DNA from: Phytophthora colocasiae
Lineage: Eukaryota > Oomycota > Peronosporomycetes > Peronosporales > Peronosporaceae
Assembly: GCA_018806915.1 (NCBI GenBank)
Contig: JAGKQI010000089.1
Span: forward strand, 558,001-622,000
Reading direction: 5' to 3'
Length of the DNA: 64,000 nt
Shown here: positions 8,701 to 17,756 of the stretch, one piece after another
How the letters are laid out: each line of letters starts with the position of its first letter
Numbering within the stretch: the stretch's first letter is position 1
Notes under the pieces: model-generated
What the model was told of the DNA's origin: nothing
Databases searched by the model: none
The model's input: the letters and a program-made list of their open reading frames with translations, nothing else
Program-made: the position numbers and the translations under genes

Positions 8701-10396
8701 GTCGGCCGTAGCCACGGGTGCAGCCCGAGCGCAACCCGATGCCGCCGTCCTGCGAGAGGAACTGATCCGGGAGATGCGAGTGGATCGAATCAGGCGAGCC
8801 CAGGACGAGGAGGTCTGGATCGCCGGACTAAAGAAGTACCTGGCTGGGCAGATCGCGGATCTTACTCGAGCCGAATCTGGATCCTACGCCAAGATCGCTT
8901 CCGAGTACGAGGTAGATGAACAGGATCTGTTGTTTTACTGCCCACCAAGGCCGAGATCAAGTGGTGATCGCGACCGCCTGATGAGACTCGTGGTTCCAGA
9001 AACGCTACAGCAGGATGTCCTCCACCACTACCATACGACCCTGGAAGGGGGACATCAAGGGATCGGACGCACTTATCAGCGGATCCGATATCACTTCCAC
9101 TGGAGGGGATTATACCGGAGCGTGCAGCGATACGTAGGCGAGTGTGTAGACTGTGAGACCGGAAAGGGGAGACCCACGATCCGGGGCGAGTCACCTGGGA
9201 ATCTGCAAGCGACATACCCATTCCAGATCATAGCGATGGATCACATACCCTCTCTGCCCAGATCCAACAAAGGCAATACTGAACTACTGATCTGGGTAGA
9301 TCTGTTCACGGGATATGTGATCGCAAAGGCTAGTTCCTCCCGATCGGCCCAGACCGTCGCGGAATCTTATGAAGAATGCGTGTTCCGCAGATTTGGTGCT
9401 AGCGAGATGATCAGGCACGATCGAGAACCGGGTTTCATGTCCGACTTCTTCAGATCGTTCAATAGGATCCTGGGGCAACGACAACGGGCGACGATGGCCT
9501 ACCGACCACAGGCCAATGGGACTGCGGAACGGATGGTGCAAACGGCCACTAGGGCAATCAAGATGTATGTTCAAGATCTCGATCAAAAGGACTGGGATGA
9601 ATACGCGGAGAGATTGACTTTCGCCATTAACACGGCTCACGATCGGGTCCGGGGAGATACCCCTCACTATTTGGTACACGGATGGGACCCGAGATCGACG
9701 TTGGAAGCGACGATCCCGATCGGGTCGACCAGGCGCCATGACCGCGATCCAAGACGATGGAGATATCGCGTTCAGAGATACTACCAGCAGTCGAGAGAAC
9801 AGGTCAACGCTAAGCTGCGAGAGGCGATCGCGGACCGAGCTGATCGGCACAATGAGGATGTCGATCCGCATCAGATCGAAGCTGGATCACGAGTTTGGCT
9901 ATACCTAGATCGTGTGAAGGAAGGGTATGCCCGTAAACTCGCCCACCTTTGGCACGGCCCGTTCCGTGTTGCAGAGAAGCTCAATGAATTCACGATCAAG
10001 CTGGAGATCGCGGGCTCTGATTACCATATCTTCCCGGTGGTCCATGTTTCTAAGCTAAAGCTGGTACGGAATTTCCCGGATCGGCCGCGGATCGAGTTGA
10101 CGGTAGATGAAGCAGATCGGCTCGATTTCGATGAGATCCTCCTTCCGGAAGACAGTTGGGTCCCGGATCTGGATACCGATGAGTACGAAGTCGAGCGGAT
10201 CTCGGACATGCGAAGTGGGAAACGAACTCGCTACGGCCGGATCTATCGTGAATTCCTGGTGCACTGGGTCGGTTATGATGAGCCAACGTGGGTCGACGAA
10301 GCTGATCTTAACTGTGGGGCCATATTGAGCGCGTTCCTACGTGACCACGCTAATCGGAACCGGTTCGGCGTGATGCAGTCGCATGAAGAGGTGTAA
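5723..10396 (+). CDS. pol: pol polyprotein (RT, RNase H, archaeal-type RNase H, integrase, chromodomain), copy B
   Basis: This is the only uninterrupted long pol frame here. It is open from the LTR junction to the TAA at 10394, with no ATG at its start, so its N-terminal protease part is missing. Numbering from the GTG at 5753 (1547 aa): acidic linker 1-220; reverse transcriptase about 285-510 with CSLDMASGFW (Asp 360), RMPFGLKNAP and the YIDD box at 449-452; Ty3 RNase H about 650-765; a second RNase H about 815-945 with Asp 823, Glu 864, Asp 888 and Asp 938; integrase zinc site with CVDC at 1131-1134 and DDE residues Asp 1163, Asp 1223 and Glu 1259; GPF module about 1400; chromodomain about 1486-1540. 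It would copy element RNA into cDNA and integrate it. The native Ty3 RNase H has lost two catalytic acids (YASDWA and LTRHST). Confidence 0.93.
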   Translation, partial: EWQNLPLEATVDARPEPQESVEIPLPSVERPTYVTPRSILRRGGTTKTDPDPAPISTLEPRSPTDAAEVKVAFIDPQPDPMDTPPITISSDKAPSGEAGGGETETNGETETNESLPDQAPGRTDRTCEEEIEVKTEKPDFQIEIQHVSDADAVPMVKDTPILTAKDDRLRDQSTDEPDPTSPEGIENADQTHLHESGDFSAEDLADNLAVVPEIQISTTEEVRIEDLQVGNPGSATPEEIEKLRQIIWKKRHLLIGKGNTLPPAAKGVICDIDVGDAKPIAQRVRKVAPQFREKVSDLIKGLLAAKIIRPSTSPWASPIVVIIKKNGVDIRLCIDYRLVNGLTRLMIYPMPLINDLLEDLDKVLWYCSLDMASGFWVVSMTDRARAISAFITPFGLFEWNRMPFGLKNAPQIYQRLVDNALYGFLKISQSGNTEDSADVFESGIPEDPGRPSVLGRRSYIDDILITAGTWDQMCDRVEDLLEACDKWNLSISVAKSFWGMDKVEYLGHKVSIDGLEANPKDLKSLTDLPFPGSLRSMQSFLGSLNYYSRFIEDYAIYASVLYELREVEFAELKKRPDLRKIMDSTDPINRDPVALKSNQDGSPDTLTQKGNSTPDLNLGATPPPCSSKVEANLAQRAGDERWGRAHRAFTALKTKLASTPILRHFDMTKLPVVIVYASDWAISAALMQEHDQIYHPVAFASRTLKTNELNYNVAEKEVLALLRILDLHYTLLVGRRIKVLTRHSTLAWLFKSAGLQGRLGQWSALLSPWTLEITKCTKGEDEILGAIAANITPRSEIDEALIAIAPQKEPRRKIQMPIPTVDPGEELWVVSFDGSARVKRGGGAFSAIVWSLPEWKVIKARSDYAESLTVNEAEYRGLLLGLGMIAQLERRRLVICGDSNLVIRQVRGEIDCKAPGLTLLKQKVLDHLRNWGDHELVHVKRDWNGSADSLASAALQRGSGTEVHDEADRCDLVTLNRLDEVLIPRVEDRTVQVSAVATGAARAQPDAAVLREELIREMRVDRIRRAQDEEVWIAGLKKYLAGQIADLTRAESGSYAKIASEYEVDEQDLLFYCPPRPRSSGDRDRLMRLVVPETLQQDVLHHYHTTLEGGHQGIGRTYQRIRYHFHWRGLYRSVQRYVGECVDCETGKGRPTIRGESPGNLQATYPFQIIAMDHIPSLPRSNKGNTELLIWVDLFTGYVIAKASSSRSAQTVAESYEECVFRRFGASEMIRHDREPGFMSDFFRSFNRILGQRQRATMAYRPQANGTAERMVQTATRAIKMYVQDLDQKDWDEYAERLTFAINTAHDRVRGDTPHYLVHGWDPRSTLEATIPIGSTRRHDRDPRRWRYRVQRYYQQSREQVNAKLREAIADRADRHNEDVDPHQIEAGSRVWLYLDRVKEGYARKLAHLWHGPFRVAEKLNEFTIKLEIAGSDYHIFPVVHVSKLKLVRNFPDRPRIELTVDEADRLDFDEILLPEDSWVPDLDTDEYEVERISDMRSGKRTRYGRIYREFLVHWVGYDEPTWVDEADLNCGAILSAFLRDHANRNRFGVMQSHEEV

Positions 10397-10750
10397 GGAG
10401 AGTCAGGCGAGGTGACAGGGTTGCCTCGCCGTGATCGAGGAAGCTGATGTGGAGGAGAATCCAGATCAGAGCGAGAGTTTTATATTTGTGTATATGCATG
10501 TGCGTAGGGAATTTGACGTTGGAAGATGGTGATCCGGGATGTCGAGATGGAGATGAAAGGGGATCACATTCTCAAAATGATGGAGTACGATGGAATGACT
10601 GTGGGAATGGAGAATACGAGAATCACGAGTGGAGATTATGGGAGTTACGAATGGAGATGGAAGAATGTAGAACGGCCCTGGAAGGGGTTCCGAATCCGAA
10701 CTCGGGGAGAAGCCCCGAGCCTTGCTGCAAGTGATCGAAGTTCGCACGAC
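10397..10750. other. Convergent 3' spacer with purine-rich tract, copy B
   Basis: This spacer is equivalent to 1069-1420 and lies between the pol stop and the antisense-gene stop. It has the same purine-rich + strand with degenerate GGAGAT and GAATGG words. No gene is seen in it. Confidence 0.5.
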
Positions 10751-13553
10751 TTACGGAGAAGCGGCCCCAGCGGGAGGAGGATTGAACTTGCCGATAAGTC
10801 GGGGAATCCTGGTAGCGGGATGGTTGACCGGGTCTTGCCGATACTGGTTACGCCACGGATCCGCCTCGTCACACTCCTCCAGAGCCTCGATCAGGTTCGC
10901 CGGCTCTGGGACGTTCGCGTTGGGATCCGACAGGTTGGCACGCCGAGAGACCACGCCGGGATACCAACGAACCACATCCACCGACGGAATGGGGAGGTGA
11001 AGGAAGAACGGATCCAGCAGGATGTCGAGATCGAACCACTGATCGCGCATTATGGCGGGGAAGGAGGCAAGGAACTGGCGCCAAGCAGACCCAGCCCGAC
11101 TCCGCCTGGCCTTGCGAGCAACATAATACCGCTGCAGTTCGAGATCCGCATCTTGCATGGCAGAGGTGATCTCGAGGTTATGGGTGGCCTCCCAAAATGC
11201 CTGACGGTGCCGTTCCTCCAGAACGCGATAGGTGGCGGCCACGGCCGCGAGGGGTGTTCCCTCCCTCTCATGCAGATCGAGGTCGAACGTAAGGGGACCC
11301 GGGTTCGCGAAGTCGTTCCACGGCTCCAGAGCCAGCAGATCAAGCACGTTCACGCCCGTGATCAACTCGTGGAGGTATTCGGTGCCGGGGGTCGGTGCAG
11401 GCCCGACCTGTATCTGGGAAGGGAACAGCCAACCCGAAGGGATCAACAACCGTTTGCCCAGAGAACTGGCAATCAGACCCACGATCGAATACTGCCCGAT
11501 CACCTGCGGATCCCAAGGCACGATGTCAGCGGCCGCGAAGGTACGCTGCCGATCGTACCCTGGAATGAAAGAGGCGACCGGGAACAGGGGTGGTCGGAGC
11601 CCGAGGGGCGGGGAACCGCCGGGAGGAGGTGGCGGCGGTGACGGGAAACCCGGAGGTGATCCTGGAGACGGCGGACCTGATCCGTCCGGAGATGGGCTTG
11701 AGCCGTCCGGAGACCCCGATCCACGAGTGCCAGAAGGTCCGGCTCTCGGAACCTGACCGGACTCGCGCCGGTGCGTCGAGATAGACCGTTGGCGGCCCAT
11801 GTGTAGAATCTCGTCCTTCTCGGAGTCTTCCGCCTCGTTGGAACGTTCCGATTCGGCCTCAGAACTAGTTCCATTGCTGGGTTCTGGGCTTTCGTCCTCT
11901 TCGGACGGCGATGAGAATGGGTGCTGGGGATCGTAGTCGGAGTCTTCCTCGTCCTCATCCGGCGAATCACCCTCGGCGGGAAGCGATCCGGACTGATCCG
12001 TAGGCGCTGGGGTCGAATCAGGGGCTGGAGTGTCGGTTTCCTCCCCTCCGGCTTGCCCAGAAGCTTGATCCGCCAACAGATCCAGCGGACTCGCCGTTGA
12101 TCCTGCCGGGGTCGGGACCACCGTGGGTGTGACAGGCTGGGTTGACCCGGGAGCTTCGGTAGCTGCAGGTTTTAGATCACGGGGAGCTGAGGTGCTCCGA
12201 GCCGGACGCTTGCGTGAGGAAGGAGGAACGGCCGGGGAAGCGGAGGCGCTTCGAGATCTTTTGGTGGCACGAGCCGCCCGTCGATCCGCGATCCACGAGG
12301 ACAACCGAGCAGAGGAATCCTCGGCGTGGTGCAGCTGTTGTTCGGCTTCGGCATAATCGGCGTCCAGCTCTTGATGAGCCTGTCGAAGCTCCGCGTTCTG
12401 TCGCTGGAGTTGGTCAAGCTCCTGTGTCGCCACATCCCGGGCGGAACGGGCCACGTCAAGGTCTGCGAGGACCGATAAACGATCTTGGGTGGCGTCGTCC
12501 AGGTCGACCTGGATTCGATCACGATCCACCGTGACTCGATTGAGATCTTGCATCGCCTGATCCCGGTCGAGGCGGGCCTGATCCAGATCTGCGACGGCCT
12601 GATCCCGCTCGGCGATCGCGGCGCGATGCTGGACGGAGAGCTGGTCCCGGTCGTGCTGGATTATTTCCAGATTTCCCAAGGCGTCTGCCAGATCTTGCTC
12701 CAGGCTGGATACGGCGGCGGCATCGGCAGTTGCACCCAAAGGCGGGGCGCGAGAATCCGGTGCGGATACGTCCTCCAAGGCGAGGTGTGCCCGAGCCAGT
12801 TCAGCCTGGTGGTCCTCTGCTTCGCGTTCCAGGTACGCGACTTCGGCTCGAGCGGCGAGCAACTCCGCTTGGGTCCGCGTCAACTCCAACCTCAACCGAG
12901 CTTCCTCTGCCGTCGGGCGAGTCTGATCAGCAGGCATGGCCATAGCCGCTTGTGGACCTTGGGAGGAATCGTTCCTCTGCCAGCGATCAAGGCTACGCTG
13001 AGTGAGGGTCAGGTCATGGCGCACGGCGGCGAGCTCCCGTTCGCGATCCTGAAGCTCATCCCGGAGTTCAATCTCCGTCTCCCCGGCTATGCGAAGTTCG
13101 GCCAGCCGGAAGTCGAGATCCTCGAGCGCAGAGTCTAGCCGCCTGGATCCGGGCCATTCGCTGCTCAGACTCCCGCCGTTCGGCGTCGTGCTGGGCCCGC
13201 TGATCCTGCAAGGCGGCGATCGCGTCCCCACCGATAGCATCTCCGGTTCCCGATCGCAGATGAGCGATTTCGGCGTTCAGCCGCAAAATCTCCTCAGCTT
13301 GGTCGTCCCGGAAGCGCTCCATATCCTCCATGTCGGACCGCAACCGGCGAACGGTGTCGTCCAGGTGGTCCCGATCGCGACTCAAGGTTTCGCGCATCCG
13401 TTGGCTATGGGCCAGTCTCGCTTGCAAGGTGACCAGCTCAGGGTTCACCCCGGGGGTTGAGAAGCGGGAGGCGGTGGATCGAGCGGATCGGATCGAGTGC
13501 TCGCTCGAGGGCGTTCTCAGCGTCAAAGGGGGCGAGGGAGGCGGATCGGACAT
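10751..13553 (-). pseudogene. Antisense coiled-coil protein, copy B (one frameshift)
   Basis: This copy is colinear with the intact antisense gene of copy A, with ATG (MSDPP) at 13553. A 2-base loss near 13140 (CCGCCTGG here against CCGCGCCTGG in A) splits the coiled-coil region into two frames, so only about the first 137 residues stay in frame from the ATG. The C-terminal domain and acidic linker are otherwise preserved. In a sample window (A 1729-1830 against B 11059-11160), all five isolated base differences are synonymous in the antisense frame; one 3-base cluster changes two residues. Confidence 0.8.
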
Positions 13554-13656
13554 CGTAAGGGAGTGGTGGTACTTGAACGACTTGTTTTCCAGGTGGTGAA
13601 TGTGGAAATAAACCCGAAGTGAGCTGCGGCAGCTCAACTTACGTGCTGGGGGCGGA

Positions 13657-13750
13657 TGTGGTGAAGCGGACGAGAATTTTTCCCGGAGAGGCAATATCAG
13701 CCACGAACCCGAATAGAGTCGGAACGAGCGACAAGGGGGACCTGTGATCC
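13657..13750 (+). repeat. Duplicated LTR start (94 bp) before the B/C LTR
   Basis: The first 94 bp of an LTR (TGTGGTGAAGCGGACG...GTGATCC) are followed at once by a second, complete LTR starting again with TGTGGTGAAG at 13751. The identical arrangement recurs at 26576-26669. Possible origins are an insertion of C at position 94 of B's 3' LTR, or a local tandem duplication that was later amplified with the element. Confidence 0.85.
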
Positions 13751-15389
13751 TGTGGTGAAGCGGACGAAAATTTTTCCCGGAGAGGCGATGTCAGCCACGA
13801 ACCCGAATAGAGTCGGAACGAGCGACAGGGGGGACCGGTGATCGCCAGATCTGGGTCGAATCACACGAAGGTACGATGGGTCCCGCCGGGAACAGGCAAT
13901 GGAGACACCGGCGAAGAAGCAGGTGGAGCGGTGTTCGTGGGTGATCCGAATCCTGCCGTGGTGTTCGTGGGTGATCCGAATCCTGCCGGAGGAAGAATGG
14001 GGAAATCAAGGATGTTCTCGCGCGATCAACGATGACGGGGCCCCAAGCGAGCATGATCAGCTTACCCTGGCGCCCCGAAACCTCTAACAGCACGATCCAA
14101 CTTCCCCGGGCGGCGACGAAGCGAGATCACGCAAGATCGCGCAATGATCCTCTCCCGTATAAGTACGAGATCAGCTCCGGATCAAGGTCAACCCCAGGCG
14201 CGGCGCAGACTCTTCTTGTGGCCTGATCCGGATTCTATGAAGGATCACCAAGCGGGATCAGGCAGTGATCAAGTCCCGATTAAGTACGAGATCAAGCTCC
14301 GGTTAAGTGCGAGATCAAGCTTCGGTTAAGTGCGAGATCAAGCTCCGGTTAAGTGCGAGATCAAGCTTCGGTTAAGTACGAGATCAAGCTTCGGTTAAGT
14401 ACGAGATCAAGCTTCGGTTAAGTACGAGATCAAGCTTCGGTTAAGTACGGAATCGGCTCAAGATCAGGGTTAGGGGAACCAAGCTAGGGATCAGCTATGT
14501 AGCCAGTGTCATGTGATCGTAGGATAGTAAATCAGGATGGGATTAGTAGGCATAGGAATAACCATAAACAGACTCGAATTTACCTTCTAGTGCGCAAGTG
14601 GATTTCTTCAGGACCCAGGACAAGGGAAGAGGATAGCATATTGGCCTCCCCTTAGTGTTCCAGCAAGTCACTTCGCCCACCTAGCTACAGCTAAGACCGG
14701 ATCCCCGATTTGGCCGGCTTATCTTACGCTAGTGTGAGGATCTCTCGATATCTCAACAACCCCAAGGGACTCGAATTTGCCTTGAACCACTCAAGTGTCT
14801 TCGCTACGCCTGGAACCGGGAACTACATTGGCCCTACAAGCGTCAGGAAGGTAAGGATACGTGACCTAGTATAGCGGTTAAGTCTGGATAATATATTGGC
14901 CAGCTTTGCCCTATCTAGTGAACTATCCTTTAAGTGCATACATCGGATCGGAAGGAATTGGTTGTTTAGCCTAAGGATCCCGTCGAATCTCGCCCCCTCA
15001 AGACCCCCGCTATCGGAAGCGGAAAACAACGAAAGGAAGGGACTGAATCCCGAACATTGGACTATTGGAAGACCTGGATCAAGAACCAGGCACCCGGATC
15101 AAGGCTCGAGAACTCGCCTACGACCGGGATCAAGTACCCCGAGGTGGAGTGAAGAACTTCCACGCCGCCTCAAACCCCTGCGTCACCCAAGACCTTCTTC
15201 TCGTCCCAATACATCTTCAGAAGTTACCTGGAAGAGCGTAACCCGCCTACCGACGGGTACACAAGGTGAACACTACACGCAATCAAGATCACGGATCATC
15301 GGGGGACCCCCTCCGCTAGTCGGTGTCTGGGCGCAAGTGGCGATCGCGATCGGCCTCAACCAGATTTTGGCCAGATCCGCTCCACCACA
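13751..15389 (+). repeat. LTR between copies B and C (long variant, 1639 bp)
   Basis: It begins TGTGGTGAAGCGGA and ends TCCGCTCCACCACA. It contains the 197-bp segment (about 14571-14767) that is missing from the A LTR and the E 3' LTR, the TATA-like box at 14158, and the 23-bp minisatellite. The gag ATG of copy C starts at the very next base, so this is C's 5' LTR. Confidence 0.87.
14264..14449 (+). repeat. 23-bp minisatellite in B/C LTR (8 units)
   Basis: There are eight units. The first is divergent (AGTCCCGATTAA), and two others carry CTCCGG in place of CTTCGG. The changes are shared with the C/D and D LTR arrays, so those LTRs are closer to each other than to the A LTR. Confidence 0.88.
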
Positions 15390-17718
15390 ATGGTGCGCGT
15401 GCCCGGATCTTCTGGTGACTTCGGATATCACCGTGAGTCCCAAGAAGATGTCAAGATTAAAGAAGAACAAGGGGAAGAAGTGCCTACGAAGGTTGGATCG
15501 ACGGAGGCACTGCTTAAAACGGAAAGATCCACAGATCAGCAGAGTTCTGGGAGGATCTCTACTGACAGGCACGAGGCAGACCTGGATCGCAATCCAGATC
15601 TCGAAGAAAAACCTCGAATTCCTCCCAAGGCCCCGTCGAGGGCCATTGCGGATCTCGATGAGAATCGAGATCCGCACACGAGCGATAAGGAATCAGCAAA
15701 GCTGAAACCTAATCTGCTCACCAAGACCACTGGTGCCTCAAGATCGACCAAGAAAAAGAAGATCAAGAGCACCCGGACGAAATTGAAGGCTCCAGACTCA
15801 GAGCCAGAGGATGTGATCAACCCAGGATCAACGATCACCAAGGACGCGATCGAACAGGCCTACTACAGGAAGAGGCTAAGCGAGACCTTGCTTAATGATC
15901 CTGTTCTTACGATCATACAAGTCCGCCAGATCGGTAACCTCACCGGCCCAGTGTCGAAGCCCCGGATTAGCTCTGACCGCCTGAACGCGGTGAAGATCCT
16001 ACTTGATCTGCTCCAAGAAGCTGGTTTGGTGGCTGGAGAGTTCGACCCAAACTCTCTATTTGACTTGGAACTGCAAGCGATTCAATCTGCGACCCATGAT
16101 CTATTCGACTCCCTCAAGATCTTGGTCGGCGAGCGCCTACTGACGCCCGACCCAGGCTATCAGACTGGGTCGTCATGCTACGCGTCAGCGACCTCGGAAC
16201 CAGACTCAGATAGCCCGAGAGGGTTGCAACGCATGTCGTTAGGGCCCTCCGGCGCCAAGTTCCTGAAATCGCGTGTGAAGAAACAGGATACGCGATCGGT
16301 GGCCGCAAAGCTGGAGGTCAAGATGCCCGGTCAGCAAGAAAATCGCCGGATCCGGACGGACCAGACCGCGCCGACGACTAATTCCACTGGATCGAGCAAC
16401 AAGTTGGACGATTACTTTCAAATGGCGATGGATCGTTTCTTGAAAGAGCGGAATCTCGCGACACCCCGATCGCCGATCAAAGGGGAGTTGGATGTTGAAA
16501 TGGAGTCCGTCACGGCCTCGGATCCGGATGCATGGGAATACGATCCGGACGATATGGGCATACCAAGTTCTGGTGGACAGATGTCGAGCCGAGCAGTGAT
16601 CGCATCCGCGGCAATCGGTCAAGGAGGATCGTCGATGATCCAGCGGGTCCGGATCTCAGCGATCTCGGATCTGAAAGATTTTGCGGGTAAAGATCTGGAC
16701 GAAGATCGCGCTCGGGCCTGGATCAGTAAAGTCAAGTCAGCATTTCAGCGCGATCAGGCTACGGAAGAAGAGAAATGGCTCACATTTGCAGATCTGATGG
16801 TGGGACCGGCAAAGAACTGGTACAGGCAGATCAGTCGAACGACGAAAACCAAGTGGGCAGATCTGTTGGACAGTTTCCAGACCCAGTATTGTGGGTTGGG
16901 TATGTCGGTCGCGTGGCAATACTATCACGCTCGCAAGCGATCGGAGGAGACTCCTTGACAATCTCTACCGGCTCAACGTGGCGGCTTTACGTGCTAGACT
17001 GAAGATCAAGGATGGGAGCCCTAAGGCCCGCCGGGAACATGTAGATCACTATATCGAGACATTGGGAGATCCGGAGTTAGCTGATCGGCTGACCCTACTC
17101 CGGCTGAATGACGTCGATGAACTTGAGGAAGTACTTCGTGCCCGGGAACGGGCGAAAAGCAGACAGCGTAAATCTGCGTTCGGATCGAAGTACAGACAAA
17201 AGGCACCGGCCAGTGCCCCGGCGGCACCCACCCGGGCGGTGGTACGGGCGATCCAAACCCAGGATCCGAGCTCGGAATCGGAGGAAATATCCGGATCGGA
17301 CGGGTCCGATTCTGAAGGCGATCTCCGGAGAATATATCTTGCTGCGTCGGAAGACAAGCAGATCGGCACTGGGGGCGTCCCCCACCAACAGGATCAGTCG
17401 CGATCGCAGGTGAACACGCAAGATCGAGGCCGGATCGCGGATCGCAGGGGTACGTCGGACCACGATCGAGATCGCTGTTCACACTGTGGATCGCGGAAGC
17501 ATACGGATCTGGACTGCTGGAGACGTCTAACCTGCGAAAAGTGCGGGAAGAGAGGTCACCCAACAGATCGCTGTCTGTATACCTGCCGTGGTTGTGGGGA
17601 GATCCATGAAGCTGGAGAATGCCCCATGGAAGAATTCTACAACCAGATCCGCAAGTGGTACGACCCGACCCGACATGCCGGATTGTTCCCCGAGAAGGTG
17701 GAAAAGATGTTAAACTAG
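15390..17718 (+). pseudogene. gag: gag (capsid and nucleocapsid), copy C, one frameshift
   Basis: The ATG at 15390 is the first base after the LTR. The frame runs to about 16955, where a 2-base loss (GACTCCTTGAC against GACTCCCCTTGAC in copy D) shifts it; it then continues to TAG 17716-17718. Intact, it would be about 776 aa. Residues 1-150 are charged and low-complexity. About 423-620 is a Retrotrans_gag-type capsid region with RAWISKVKSAF, AKNWYRQI and a dimer-like helical tail. At about 695-745 there are three zinc knuckles: CSHCGSRKHTDLDC, CEKCGKRGHPTDRC and a shorter CRGCGEIHEAGEC. Gag packages element RNA into particles. The frame ends inside the frameshift signal that leads into pol. 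Confidence 0.88.
15391..15408 (+). other. tRNA primer-binding site, copy C
   Basis: TGGTGCGCGTGCCCGGAT begins one base after the LTR end. Its complement ends in CCA and fits a tRNA 3' end: CCA, discriminator A, 7-nt acceptor strand CACGCGC, then T-stem CCGGG beginning with the conserved C61. The matching tRNA was not identified. The site overlaps gag codons 1-7. Confidence 0.75.
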
Positions 17719-17756
17719 GACGCTCGCCGGTTTGGAAACCGGTACGAGCCGAGCGT
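17709..17756 (+). promoter_or_regulatory. Programmed -1 frameshift signal between gag and pol, copy C
   Basis: The slippery heptamer G-TTA-AAC (17709-17715) is in the gag frame and is followed directly by the gag stop TAG. Slipping back one base gives GTT-AAA-CTA-GGA, exactly the pol frame. Four bases further on is a strong hairpin: ACGCTCG (17720-17726) with CGAGCGT (17750-17756), stacked on CCGGTTT (17727-17733) with AAACCGG (17736-17742). GUUAAAC is a known -1 slippery sequence in arteriviruses. Function here is inferred from the fit of heptamer, stop, frames and hairpin. Confidence 0.75.

Larger units (their letters stand above)
5723..13656 (+). mobile_element. Ty3/Gypsy retrotransposon copy B (interrupted by copy A)
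   Basis: This internal region lacks gag, protease and primer site. It begins in pol immediately after copy A's LTR and runs through pol and the antisense gene. At 13657 it meets the first 94 bp of an LTR and then the complete LTR that precedes copy C. Because the missing portion ends exactly at A's LTR terminus, the simplest reading is that B's 5' half lies outside the window, on the far side of an inserted copy A. Confidence 0.85.

Noticed and set aside
5723..10396. Copy B as a mobile gag-less, non-autonomous derivative
   Set aside because: It lacks the primer site and the break is exactly at an LTR end, so interruption by copy A is the simpler reading. This cannot be settled without the left flank.
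14896..15705. Open frame of 269 codons crossing the LTR end into gag
   Set aside because: It ends in the wrong frame over gag, is Arg/Ser/Pro-rich without domain features, and is shortened in other LTRs; likely a shadow.
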